From JACVRM01 sp963755085 (GTDB lineage Bacteria; Actinomycetota; Thermoleophilia; Gaiellales; Gaiellaceae), in contig CAVWIN010000002.1 in assembly GCA_963755085.1 (NCBI GenBank), forward strand, positions 62,001 through 126,000: a stretch of DNA of 64,000 nt, given 5' to 3'. The notes below the pieces were generated by a model. That model was given only the letters and a program-made list of their open reading frames with translations, was not told the DNA's origin and ran no database searches. The position numbers and the translations under genes were made by a program. Below are positions 8,892 through 16,997 of the stretch, piece by piece. The first letter of the stretch is position 1, and each line of letters opens with the position of its first letter.

Positions 8892-9554
8892 AGTCTGGTT
8901 GCGGGCGCGTTCGACGGCATCCGGGGTCAGCTCGGCCAGCGAGTCGAGCACGAGATCGGCCTCCGCGAGCGCTTCCTCGCCCGGCGGGAAATGCGGGTTC
9001 GGGATCGCGATCACGCCATGCCGGCGGCCCGCGCGGCGCGGATGCCGTTGTGCGAGTCCTCGACGGCCGCCGCGCGCGCGGGGTCGACGCCCAGGCGCCG
9101 CGCGGCCTCCAGGTAGACGTCCGGGGCCGGCTTGCCGCGCGCGACCTCCTCGGAGGAGACCGTGACCCGGAACCAGCGCGCCAGCCCGGAGAGCTCCAGC
9201 ACCCGGTCGATGAGCGGCCGGTTCGACGACGACGCGAGCCCGAGCGGCCAGCGCTCGCCCAGCCGCTCCACCGCCTCCACGGCGCCCGGCAGCAGCGGGA
9301 GCTCGCGCGTCGTACAGCGCGAGCATCCGCTCGACGACGAGCCGGTTGATCTCCTCCGGCGACTCCCGCAGCCCGATGCGGTCGTGCATGTATCGCGACC
9401 ACTCGGGCGAGCTCATGCCCATCATGTCCCGCTGCGCCCCGGGGTGCCAGCGGCCGCCGCGCTCGCGCGCCAGCTCCTCGCGGGCCTCGTCCCAGAGCTG
9501 CTCGCTGTCCAGCAGCAGCCCGTCGAGGTCGAAGACGACCGCGTCGACGGTCAC
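8889..9554 (-). CDS. HAD-superfamily hydrolase (beta-phosphoglucomutase/phosphatase type; frameshifted)
   Basis: Soluble sugar-phosphate phosphatase or mutase of the haloacid dehalogenase fold. Motif I is DAVVFDLDGLLLDSEQLW with the nucleophilic Asp; motif II is in LGLASSSNRP; the Lys motif is EVARGKPAPDVYLEAA; motif III is AAVEDSHNGIRAARAAGM. A break near 9310 and a compensating one near 9015 split it between frames, yet all four motifs survive, which points to indels in the read rather than decay. The GTG start overlaps the stop of the flavin reductase gene. Confidence 0.82.
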   Translation of the reverse strand: MTVDAVVFDLDGLLLDSEQLWDEAREELARERGGRWHPGAQRDMMGMSSPEWSRYMHDRIGLRESPEEINRLVVERMLALYDARAPAAAGRRGGGGAAGRALAARARVVVEPAAHRPGAGALRAGALVPGHGLLRGGRARQAGPGRLPGGRAAPGRRPRARGGRRGLAQRHPRRAGRRHGVIAIPNPHFPPGEEALAEADLVLDSLAELTPDAVERARNQT

Positions 9555-10027
9555 GCCGGCACGAACGAGCCGCGGACGTAGCTCAGGCCCCGCCCCTCGT
9601 CGCCGAGCTCGATCGAGTCCACCGAGCCCACGAAGAACGTGTGGTCGCCGACGTCGTGCCGGGCCACGGTCGTGCACGCGAGCCATGCCAGCGCGCCCTC
9701 GACGAGCGGCTCCGGCGACGGCGACTCGCGCAGCGGCACTGCGGTCCACGCGACGAGCGGCGGCAGCCCGCTGCGCGCGAAGTGCTGCGCCAGCCCGATC
9801 TGCTCGGCCGCCAGGACGTTGACGGCGAACCGCCCGGCGTGGCTCAGCGGCGTGTAGATCGACGACTGGAGCCCGATCGAGATGCCGACGAGCGCCGGCT
9901 CGAGCGACAGCGAGACGAGCGAGCCGACGGTGATGCCGAACCGCTGCCCGTCGACGGCGACGGTGACCAGCGCCACACCGGCCGGGAAGCGGCGCATCGC
10001 CGCCCGCAGCTCGTCGCCCCCGGCCAC
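9551..10027 (-). CDS. Flavin reductase-domain protein
   Basis: A 158-residue FMN-binding split-barrel protein, like the reductase component of two-component monooxygenases that supplies reduced flavin from NAD(P)H. It starts with the family's AAMRRFPAGVALVTV, followed by GITVGSLVSLSLEPALVGISIG, the flavin-phosphate region, FAVNVLAAEQ and HTFFVGSVDSIELGDEG. No monooxygenase partner is adjacent. It overlaps the HAD gene by four bases, so the two are probably co-expressed. Confidence 0.85.
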   Translation of the reverse strand: MAGGDELRAAMRRFPAGVALVTVAVDGQRFGITVGSLVSLSLEPALVGISIGLQSSIYTPLSHAGRFAVNVLAAEQIGLAQHFARSGLPPLVAWTAVPLRESPSPEPLVEGALAWLACTTVARHDVGDHTFFVGSVDSIELGDEGRGLSYVRGSFVPA

Positions 10028-10046
10028 GGCGCGATCATACGGTCGG

Positions 10047-10877
10047 TCAGAGCGTGAACGTGCCCTGCGCCAGCTGCGTGTCGGCCGTCACGCCTGACCC
10101 CAGCGACCCGTCGCCGCCGTACACGGGGTAGACGACCCACCGGTACTCGCCGGGCGTGAGCGGCCGGCTCGCGGGCGTGCTCACGGCCGAGAGGGCGAGC
10201 TGAGCGTCGTCCGTCCAGACCTCGCAGACCAGCGTCGGCAGGTCGGCGTCGTGGGAGAGGCCGACGCGGTAGTGCGTCGCCTGCCAGTCAGCGGCCCAGG
10301 TCAGGACGGGAGATGCGCGGCGACAGGCGGGGTCACAGGCTTCGAGACGCATGCCCGACCGTGAGGGCCAGCGGCTTCGGCAGCACGGCCCGCAGGTGCA
10401 GCGTCGGACGCCGGCGCGGCGCCGGCCGTGTGGCCGGGATGTGCCGCACGACGGCCGCCTGGGGGCGTACCGACGGTACGTGGCGGGGCGAACGGGAGGC
10501 TGGGGGCTTTCTTCACGGGCGCCGCGGGCTCCGGGGCCGCACGTTCCGCCCGCACGACTGTCGGCCGGGCGTGCCCAGCCGGAATGCGCACCGCCTGGTG
10601 GGACGTGTCCGGCCGGAGCACGAGCGCCGCACCGGCGATCGCGCCGAGGCCGGCGAGCCCGCCCGCCACGAGGCGCAGCACCGGCCTGCCCGGGCGGCGC
10701 GGCTCGGGCAGCGCGTCCGCGACCAGGGCCGCGCGCAGGCGCCTGACCGGCTCCGACTCGCGGTGCCGCGCGATCGCGGCGAGGACGTCGGGCGCCGGAG
10801 GAAGGGCGGCCCGGGCGCGCGCGCGCCAGGTCCTCGTCGATGAGTGCGAGCTCGGGGCTGAGCTCCCGCATATCCAT
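10047..10877 (-). CDS. Membrane-anchored protein with extracytoplasmic C-terminal domain (frameshifted)
   Basis: The cytoplasmic N-terminus (MDMRELSPELALIDEDLARA) is followed, after a break near 10830, by one hydrophobic pass (LRLVAGGLAGLGAIAGAALVL) and a long Pro/Ala-rich linker. After a second break near 10330 the C-terminus has a fibronectin-like pattern (VLTWAADWQATHYRVGLSHD, PGEYRWVVYPVYGG). This layout suggests a surface protein or a one-pass regulator. I do not recognise a family. It follows the secreted protein gene at 11-11.9 kb. Confidence 0.5.
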   Translation of the reverse strand: MDMRELSPELALIDEDLARARPGRPSSGARRPRRDRAAPRVGAGQAPARGPGRGRAARAAPPGQAGAAPRGGRARRPRRDRRCGARAPAGHVPPGGAHSGWARPADSRAGGTCGPGARGAREESPQPPVRPATYRRYAPRRPSCGTSRPHGRRRAGVRRCTCGPCCRSRWPSRSGMRLEACDPACRRASPVLTWAADWQATHYRVGLSHDADLPTLVCEVWTDDAQLALSAVSTPASRPLTPGEYRWVVYPVYGGDGSLGSGVTADTQLAQGTFTL

Positions 10878-10974
10878 CTCTTCGGCACCCGGCCGCCAGA
10901 GGATGAGTCAGGGCGCGCACGAGCAGGAGCAGAAGCAGGCCGGCTGCGATCAGCCGGCCGGCGGGGAAGGTCAT
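10878..10974 (-). CDS. Short hydrophobic ORF, possibly the true N-terminus of the next gene
   Basis: Begins MTFPAGRLIAAGLLLLLL, a clear membrane or signal segment, 16 bases after the upstream gene's stop. With one base removed it would read on as LWRPGAEEMDMRELSPELAL into the gene at 10.0-10.9 kb, giving a protein with two membrane segments. It could equally be a tiny separate gene. Confidence 0.3.
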
Positions 10975-10990
10975 CCCCGGATTGTCGCGA

Positions 10991-11880
10991 TTACCCGCAG
11001 GTGGGGTCGCCGTACGCCCGGAGCTTCGTCTTCTGCTGCTCGGCGAAGGTCCTGTCGTACGCCCCGGGCGATGCGCCTTCCCAGTACATGTCCGGCTGGA
11101 CGCCGGGGCCCATGATCGTGATCCGGTAACGGCTCGACATGCCCGACGGGTGCGATCCGTGCGGGTAGAAGCCGTAGCAGAACGTGCCGTGCGTCTTGTG
11201 CGTGACGAAGCTGTTCTCGCGCTTCCAGCCCTTGCCGTACGCCGAGTCGTACGTGTCGACGTATGCGATGCGGCCGAAAGTGTCCGTCGGCTGCCCGTCG
11301 CGCGTCGTGCCGTACCCGAAGATCGGCTTGCCCAGGTACGTGAACCGGCCCCAGATCGTGTGGTACTTGCCGTACGCCCAGCCGACGCCGACGTCGAAGA
11401 CCGGCAAGCGGGCCGGAGAAATGGGAGAGGCGCAGCTCGTACTGCCGCTGGAACAGGCTGCCGAGCAGCCCGAAGTTCGGGAGCGCGCGCTGCCAGTCCT
11501 GGGCGACCCAGTACGAGCCGTCCGGCGCCTTGCAGGCGGCGATCGACCCAGTGCAGCGTCGGCCCGTCGTACGTCCCGCAGCTGCCGCGGAACTGGCCCG
11601 CCTTGATGTGGAAGCTCCCGTAGCCGCCGGAGTAGTCGACCCTGAAGGCGACCTGCTTGCGGGCGGTCGTGGGCGCGATCGAGTTGACGGCGCCCCAGGC
11701 GAGCGTGCGCTTCAGCTGCCCGTGATCCACGTAGGTCAGCAGCGCCTTGCCGTCGTTCGAGACGGAAAGCTTGATGTCGTTGGCGTTCCGGTCGATCAGC
11801 TGCGAGCCGGAGGCGGCCGCCGGCACGGCGGCGAACACCATGGCGGCGGCGCCGACGCCACCCACTTGAGGGACCCCATG
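10991..11880 (-). CDS. Secreted protein of unknown function (frameshifted)
   Basis: A signal peptide (GVGAAAMVFAAVPAAASG) is followed by an aromatic-rich, beta-type sequence with SVSNDGKALLTYVDHGQLKR, a GSCGTYDGPTLHWVD segment, YWVAQDWQRALPNFG and, at the C-terminus, GYGTTRDGQPTDTFGRIAYV and FCYGFYPHGSHPSGMSSRYR. Frame breaks near 11530 and 11410, and one at the extreme N-terminus, are needed. It looks like a conserved extracellular protein, but I cannot assign a function. Confidence 0.5.
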
Positions 11881-11943
11881 CCGAGCACGGTAGGGAACTC
11901 GGCAAGAAACGGCAAGACACTTGAACGAACGTTCAGCGGCTTC

Positions 11944-12831
11944 TCAGCCAACGTCGCCCGCCAGCTCCTCGACGAGGAGCGAGCAGGCGAAGGAGCGCCA
12001 CGCGAGGTCGGCGTCGGCGAGCAGCTCGTCGGCCGTCGACTGCAGCATCTCGAGGTCGGGCACCGCGCCGGCCACGGCGGTCAGCCCGGTCGCCAGCGCC
12101 TCCCGGCGCTGCGTCGAGTCGAGGTCCTTCGCGATCGACTCGACGGCCCGCCCGTCGAGGTGCAGGTCGCGCTGCGGGTCGCCGCCGGCCGCAAGCAGCA
12201 GGATCGCGCGGCGCCGCGCGCCGTTCAGCTCCGGCTCCGGGATGGGCACGTCGGCGCCGGCGAGAAACGCGACCGCGACGCGCGCCTGCCCCTCGTCGCC
12301 GAGGGCGGCTTCGACTTGCTCGAGGACGTCGTGATCGGTCTGGGTCACGAGGAGGGTGGGGCGGGAGCCGGAAACGGCTCCGCCCCATTCTGCCCGGATC
12401 AGGCCGGCGCCGTGCGATCGACCGTCATGCGCCTTGCTGCCGAACAGGTACCCGATGCTGACCATGACGACGCCGAGGCCGAGGTGGAGCCAGTCGTCGG
12501 CGTTGTTGGCCGGGATCCAGTCGGCGCCGCCGAACAGCCCGAGCACGAACAGCGCGAGGTAGATGACGCCGCCGCCGAGCATGTAGACGCGCGAGCTGTC
12601 GAACGAGCGGGCCGCGAGCAGGCCGGCCACGCCGAAGAGCAGGTGCACGGTGTTGTGCAGGATGCTCACCTGGAAGAGGCCGAAGAGCTTCGCGCCCGAG
12701 TCGCTCCCGGCGAAGCTCAGGTCGCTGTAGTGCGTGGTGAGCCCCGGGATGAAGCCGAGAATCCCGACCGTGAGGAAGACGACGGCGAAAACCAGCGTGA
12801 GGGTCTGCAGCGTAGAACGGTCGTTCCTCAT
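11944..12831 (-). CDS. DUF4383 membrane protein joined in frame to a second domain (probably two genes)
   Basis: The first 140 residues are a four-helix DUF4383 membrane protein (LVFAVVFLTVGILGFIPGL; HNTVHLLFGVAGLLAARSF; VIYLALFVLGLFGG; WLHLGLGVVMVSIGYLFG). After SKAHDG the frame continues through a stretch that contains a GC-rich hairpin and then into about 135 residues beginning VTQTDHDVLEQVEAALGDEG, a soluble sequence with no family I recognise. The hairpin inside the frame suggests the first gene really ends near 12425 and that a second gene starts at the GTG at 12348. The ATG is divergent to the sigma-factor gene. Confidence 0.65.
   Translation of the reverse strand: MRNDRSTLQTLTLVFAVVFLTVGILGFIPGLTTHYSDLSFAGSDSGAKLFGLFQVSILHNTVHLLFGVAGLLAARSFDSSRVYMLGGGVIYLALFVLGLFGGADWIPANNADDWLHLGLGVVMVSIGYLFGSKAHDGRSHGAGLIRAEWGGAVSGSRPTLLVTQTDHDVLEQVEAALGDEGQARVAVAFLAGADVPIPEPELNGARRRAILLLAAGGDPQRDLHLDGRAVESIAKDLDSTQRREALATGLTAVAGAVPDLEMLQSTADELLADADLAWRSFACSLLVEELAGDVG
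12358..12386 (-). terminator. GC-rich hairpin inside the fused DUF4383 frame
   Basis: GGGGCGG(G)AGCCG and CGGCTCCGCCCC pair around a GAAA tetraloop (plus-strand view), with one bulged G. On the minus strand it would follow the natural end of the DUF4383 gene and precede the GTG of the next one. There is no U-tract. Confidence 0.45.
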
Positions 12832-12925
12832 GAAGCCTCCACGAATGGTCGCCTGGTCAACATTCGTCCAGTTATACGCCTCCGATCCGCGTTAAAACAG
12901 CGGTAGGGTCGGGAAGGAGCGGAAC

Positions 12926-13958
12926 GTGAGCCAGACCGAGCTGTCGGCACTGATCGAGCAGGGCGACAGAGGGCTGCGTCAACCTGACGGCCTTCAACGA
13001 GCTGATCGCCACGCTCGAATACGACGAGGAACACGTCGAGTCTCTGTACCAGGAGCTGCAGGAGCGCGGGATAGAGCTGCGCGACGACTGCGGGCGCGCG
13101 ACGGACGAGCCCACCTATGTGGACGGTGCTCTCGCCACGACGACCACCGACGCGCTCCAGCTCTTCCTCAACGAGGCGGCGCGCTACCCGCTGCTGACGG
13201 CGGCCGAGGAGGTCGAGCTCGCCAAGCGGGTCGAACGCGGCGACAAAGCGGCCAAGGACCGGATGATCAACTCGAACCTGCGCCTGGTCGTGTCGATCGC
13301 GAAGAAGTACCAGGGCCACGACCTGGCGCTCCTCGACCTGATCCAGGAGGGAATCATCGGGCTGATCCGCGCCGTCGAGAAGTTCGACTGGCGCCTTGGC
13401 TACAAGTTCTCGACCTACGCCACCTGGTGGATCCGGCAGGCCGTGCAGCGCGGCGTTCAGAACAAGGCGCGCACGATCCGGATACCGGTGCACATCGCCG
13501 AGCGCGAGCAGCGGATCGCGCGTGCCGAGCGCGAGCTGCTCGTCAAGCTCGGCCGCCCGCCGACCGACGACGAGCTCGCGGCAGAGGCGAAGCTCTCGGT
13601 GAAGAAGTTCCGCGAGGTGCGCGATGCCGCGCGCGCGGTCACGAGCCTCGACCGCCCGGTCGGCGTCGACAACAACGCGTCATTCGGCGATCTTCTCCCG
13701 GGCGAGGCGGCGAGCCCGGAGGACGAGGTGTCCGTCAGCCTCGAGCAGTCGGCGCTCAAGCAGGCGGTAGAGGAGCTCCCGGACCGCGAGCGCGTGGTCG
13801 TGAAGTGGCGCTACGGGCTGAACGGCGACACCGACCCGCAGTCGCTGGAGGAGATCGGCCGGCGGCTGGGCCTGACCCGTGAGCGCGTGCGCCAGATCGA
13901 GGCGGCCGCCCTGCGGCGCCTGGCGCTGAACCGCGAGATCAACGCACAGGCGGCGTAG
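12926..13958 (+). CDS. RNA polymerase sigma-70 factor, primary type (frameshift near the N-terminus)
   Basis: Directs RNA polymerase to promoters. A short region 1.1 (SALIEQGD...TAFNELIATLEYDEEHVESL) is followed by region 1.2 (DALQLFLNEAARYPLLTAAEEVELAK), the hallmark region 2 (NLRLVVSIAKKYQGHDLALL and STYATWWIRQAVQR), region 3, and region 4 (DPQSLEEIGRRLGLTRERVR). The GTG has AAGGAG upstream. One base shift near 12968 splits the first 15 residues from the rest. The compact length of about 340 residues suits a SigA/SigB-like primary sigma factor of an actinobacterium. It is divergent from the DUF4383 gene across a relatively AT-rich 94-bp promoter region. Confidence 0.93.
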
Positions 13959-13996
13959 GGGCTGTACCCGCGGACAGCCCCACGGCTGTTCGAGAC

Positions 13997-14086
13997 GGAG
14001 CGGGAGGGATTCGAACCCCCGGGCCCGCGTGAACGGGCCGGCTGCTTTCAAGGCAGCTGCATTCAGCCAGACTCTGCCACCGCTCC
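13997..14086 (-). tRNA. tRNA-Ser (anticodon UGA)
   Basis: Read on the minus strand, GGAGCGG pairs with CCGCTCC as the acceptor stem. The anticodon arm GCTGC-CTTGAAA-GCAGC presents UGA, the T-arm is GGGGG-TTCGAAT-CCCTC, and a long GC-rich variable arm (GGCCCG...CGGGCC) marks it as class II. CCA is not encoded. It lies about 1.2 kb from the serS gene, both on the minus strand. Confidence 0.95.
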
Positions 14087-14225
14087 GAGCCGGTCGGCGT
14101 CACGAAGGGTGACAGAAGCCCCCCAACTGGACCACCCGAATGACCCTTGAATCGTCGTGGCGCGCGCGTCATGATGGCGTCGTCACTTCGTGGCGGCGTT
14201 GCGGCCCGGCGAGATAGGGGGGAAC

Positions 14226-14954
14226 TTGAAGACGTTTCTGGGGATTGTGGGGGTGGTCGCGGTCGCTGCACTCGGCTTCGCCGTGGCGGCGTACGCCGCC
14301 GGCGGCCTCGGCGGGTACGGCGGCGGCTCGTCGACGACGACGAACTGCAACTACGGGTCGTGCACCACGACCGTGTCCTGCACGAACTACTGCACGACGA
14401 CGAAGTCCACGTCGACCTATCCGACGAGCTCGACATCCACCGTCACGGTGACGGTGACGAAGCCGACCACCACGACGGTGACGATCCCGTACGGGACGAC
14501 GACGGTCACCTCGACGGTCACCTCTCCGGCGACGACGACCGTCACCGGGCCGGGCTCGACCACGACCGAGACCGTGACTGCGCCCAATTCGACGACGACC
14601 GTGACCGTGCCGGTGACGACGACCGTCACACAGACGGCGACGTCGACGTCGACTCAGACCCAGACCGTCACGCAGCCGACCACGGTCACCGCGCCCGGGG
14701 CCACGTCGACGGTGACGCAGGCGGTGACGGCGCCCCCCGTGACTCAGACGGTCACTGCAGCCGGGGCGACCACGACGAAGACGGTGACGGTCAAGGGGCC
14801 GGCGCACACCGTCACGGTCACGAAGACCGTCGGCGTCAAATCGGCCAAGAAGGTCGTCAACAAGAAGAAGGTCAAGAAGGCCAAGGCCAACTGCCACCCC
14901 GGCTACAAGCTGTACCACGGCCGCTGCATCAAGGCCGTCTACGGTAAGGGCTGA
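14226..14954 (+). CDS. Secreted threonine-rich repeat protein with lysine-rich tail
   Basis: Begins at TTG behind a GGGGGG ribosome site with a signal/anchor segment (FLGIVGVVAVAALGFAVAAYA), then a glycine patch and a short Cys-containing stretch (NCNYGSCTTTVSCTNYCTTT). About 120 residues of alternating Thr/Val/Ser follow (TVTVTVTKPTTTTVTI and similar), a strongly beta-prone mucin-like stalk. The C-terminus is very basic (KKVVNKKKVKKAKA) and ends in a two-Cys motif NCHPGYKLYHGRC. A surface-exposed, possibly glycosylated, cell-wall-associated protein is likely; the binding partner is unknown. An in-frame ATG 12 codons upstream lacks a ribosome site. Confidence 0.7.
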   Translation: MKTFLGIVGVVAVAALGFAVAAYAAGGLGGYGGGSSTTTNCNYGSCTTTVSCTNYCTTTKSTSTYPTSSTSTVTVTVTKPTTTTVTIPYGTTTVTSTVTSPATTTVTGPGSTTTETVTAPNSTTTVTVPVTTTVTQTATSTSTQTQTVTQPTTVTAPGATSTVTQAVTAPPVTQTVTAAGATTTKTVTVKGPAHTVTVTKTVGVKSAKKVVNKKKVKKAKANCHPGYKLYHGRCIKAVYGKG

Positions 14955-15067
14955 TCCCCCGTTCGGGGTAGGCCGCGCCCACGGTCCTGGCCGACGGTCC
15001 GGGCACGGCGGGGATACTGCTGCGTCTCCTCGCCTAGAAGTAAACACTTCCCCCCGAAGGGGCCCTC

Positions 15068-15229
15068 CCTAGCTGTCCCGCCGACAGAGGTTGTGAACGG
15101 CTGAGAGATCTATCCGGCCCTCGTTCGTGGCTGTGGGTCTGCCAGGACTCACTCTCGAGGGAGGGCTCGGATGTCGTTTCACCGTAACGCCAAGCTCGGC
15201 CTGTCCGTTCTGCGGGTAGGACACCTAGC
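15068..15229 (+). mobile_element. 150-bp internally deleted IS481-type element (MITE-like) with target duplication
   Basis: The 6-bp direct repeat CCTAGC flanks a 150-bp element at 15074-15223. Its ends are imperfect inverted repeats: TGTCCCGCCGACAGA on the left and, on the other strand, TGTCCTACCCGCAGA on the right (11 of 15 match). Inside, a GGGAGGG ribosome site precedes MSFHRNAKLGL, the start I know from IS481-family transposases, after which the coding sequence is deleted and runs straight into the right end. It sits in the intergenic region between the Thr-rich gene and the end of serS. The remaining 110 bases to its left hold no gene. Confidence 0.7.
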
Positions 15230-15242
15230 GCCTTCGGTGGTT

Positions 15243-16481
15243 CTAGGGCTGTTTTCTCGGCCCCATCCGCGCCGGAGCGCCGAGCTCGACCAGGCATTCG
15301 GGCACGTCGATCCCGCCGGCCGCGTCCTGGAAGTTCTCCATGATCGCCAGCATCGCGCGGGCGGTGACCGCTGTCCCGTTGAGCGTGTGCACGGTCGCCG
15401 TCCCCTTCCCCGCGGGCCGGTAGCGGATCTCGAGCCGGTTCGCCTGATAGTCGGTCGTGTTCGAGCACGAGGTGATCTCGCGGTAACGCTCCTGCGACGG
15501 GAACCACGCCTCGATGTCGAACTTGCGCGCGGCCGGCGCGCCGAGGTCGCCGACGGCGATGTCGACGACGCGGTAGGGAATGCCGAGCTCGCTGACCAGC
15601 TCCTCCTCGATCGCGAGCAGGCGGTCGTGCTCGGCCGGCGAGTCCTCGGGGGTCGTGTAGACGTACATCTCGACCTTGTCGAACTGGTGCACGCGGAACA
15701 TGCCGCGCGTGTCCTTCCCGGCCGCGCCCGCCTCGCGGCGGAAGTTCGTCGTGTAGCCGATGTAGCGCAGCGGCAGCTCGTCCAGGATCTCGCCCATGTG
15801 CAGCCCGGCGAGCGCGACCTCCGACGTGCCGGTCAGGTAGAGGCCGTCGCGCTCGTCGAGCCGGTACAGGTTCGACTCCTCGGTGGGGAGGAAGCCGGTG
15901 CCGTACATCGCCTGCTCGCGGACGAGCACCGGCGGGAGGACCGGCTCGAAGCCGCGCGCGGTGAGCCGGGTGATCGCCCAGCGGTAGAGCGCCAGCTCGA
16001 GCAGGGCGACGTCGCCGCGGCGGTAGGCGAAGCGCGCGCCGGAGAGCCGGGCGCCGCGCTCCATGTCGATCCACTCGTACGGTGCGGAGAGCTCGAGGTG
16101 GTCGCGCGGCTGGAAGTCGAACCGCGGGCGCTCCCCGACCTCGCGTAGGACGACGGCGTCGTCCTCGCCGCCGTCCGGCGCCCGCTCGTCGGCCAGGTTC
16201 GGGATCAGCGCGAGGAGACGCTCGCGCTCCTCGGCGGCGTCCTGCTGCTCCCGCTCGAGGTGGGCGAGCTCCTCCTTGCTCGCGCGCAGCTCCTCGAGCT
16301 GCTCGGGCGTCGGCTTGCCCTTGATCTTCGCCGCGCCGCGCAGCTCGTCGATCCGCAGCTGGGGCGCGCGCCAACGCGCGTCGACCTCGAGCAGCCGGTC
16401 GAAGTCCTCGGCTGCGCCCCGGCGCGCGAGGGCGGCGCGGTAGCGCTCGGGGTCGGCCCGTGCGGCGCGGACATCGATCAC
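15243..16481 (-). CDS. serS: Seryl-tRNA synthetase
   Basis: Charges tRNA-Ser with serine. The N-terminal helical arm (residues about 30-110, rich in Leu/Glu/Arg) is followed by the class II core: motif 2 in YTTNFRREAGAAGKDTRGMF with RVHQFDKVEMY, the serine-binding TGTSEVALAGLH, EITSCSNTTDYQANRL, and motif 3 in TLNGTAVTARAMLAIMEN. At 412 residues it is full length. A tRNA-Ser gene lies 1.2 kb downstream. Confidence 0.97.
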   Translation of the reverse strand: MIDVRAARADPERYRAALARRGAAEDFDRLLEVDARWRAPQLRIDELRGAAKIKGKPTPEQLEELRASKEELAHLEREQQDAAEERERLLALIPNLADERAPDGGEDDAVVLREVGERPRFDFQPRDHLELSAPYEWIDMERGARLSGARFAYRRGDVALLELALYRWAITRLTARGFEPVLPPVLVREQAMYGTGFLPTEESNLYRLDERDGLYLTGTSEVALAGLHMGEILDELPLRYIGYTTNFRREAGAAGKDTRGMFRVHQFDKVEMYVYTTPEDSPAEHDRLLAIEEELVSELGIPYRVVDIAVGDLGAPAARKFDIEAWFPSQERYREITSCSNTTDYQANRLEIRYRPAGKGTATVHTLNGTAVTARAMLAIMENFQDAAGGIDVPECLVELGAPARMGPRKQP

Positions 16482-16496
16482 GGCCCCGGACCCGGG

Positions 16497-16901
16497 TTAC
16501 TTGCCGGCGACGGACGAGACGTACGCGGCCACGTCGGAGATCTGCTGCGAGGTCAGCTTGCCCTTGAACGCCGGCATCACGCCGCCGCCGTTCGTGACCT
16601 GTGCGGCGACGAGCGCCGCTGCCGGCTTCGCCTGGTCGAGGTTCGGGCCGACGGTGCCGGACGCCCCGGCGTCCTTGAGCGTGTGGCAGGCCGCGCAGTT
16701 GGTCGTGAAGACGGCCTTGCCGGCGGCCGCGTTGCCAGTGCCGCCGCCGCCCCCGCCCCCGCTTGCCGTCGTGGTCGGTGTCGTCGTCGGCGCATTGCCG
16801 ATCACGGTGTTCGGCGTGGGCGTCGTGACGGTGCCCGAGCCGCAGGCAGCGAGCAGCAGCACGAGCGGCGCGAGGATTCCGGCGGCAACCGAGCGGCGCA
16901 T
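16497..16901 (-). CDS. Lipoprotein c-type cytochrome
   Basis: A membrane-anchored electron carrier. The ATG used gives a lipoprotein signal (SVAAGILAPLVLLLAACGSG, lipobox LAAC), then a Thr/Gly-rich linker, then a cytochrome c domain with the haem site CAACH and the distal methionine in GGGVMPAFKGKLT. The C-terminal helix reads QQISDVAAYVSSVAGK. A GTG nine codons upstream is in frame but would spoil the signal peptide. It lies 16 bases downstream of the serS start in the same direction, transcribed divergently from htpX. Confidence 0.87.
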   Translation of the reverse strand: MRRSVAAGILAPLVLLLAACGSGTVTTPTPNTVIGNAPTTTPTTTASGGGGGGGTGNAAAGKAVFTTNCAACHTLKDAGASGTVGPNLDQAKPAAALVAAQVTNGGGVMPAFKGKLTSQQISDVAAYVSSVAGK

Positions 16902-16997
16902 GAGCCGCGCAACTCTATCGGAGCCCACGTCGCGCGCCTCCGTTGTCCGATCCGCCGGGGCTAGAATTTCAACACCCTCTCAAGGAGCTCAATTCCC

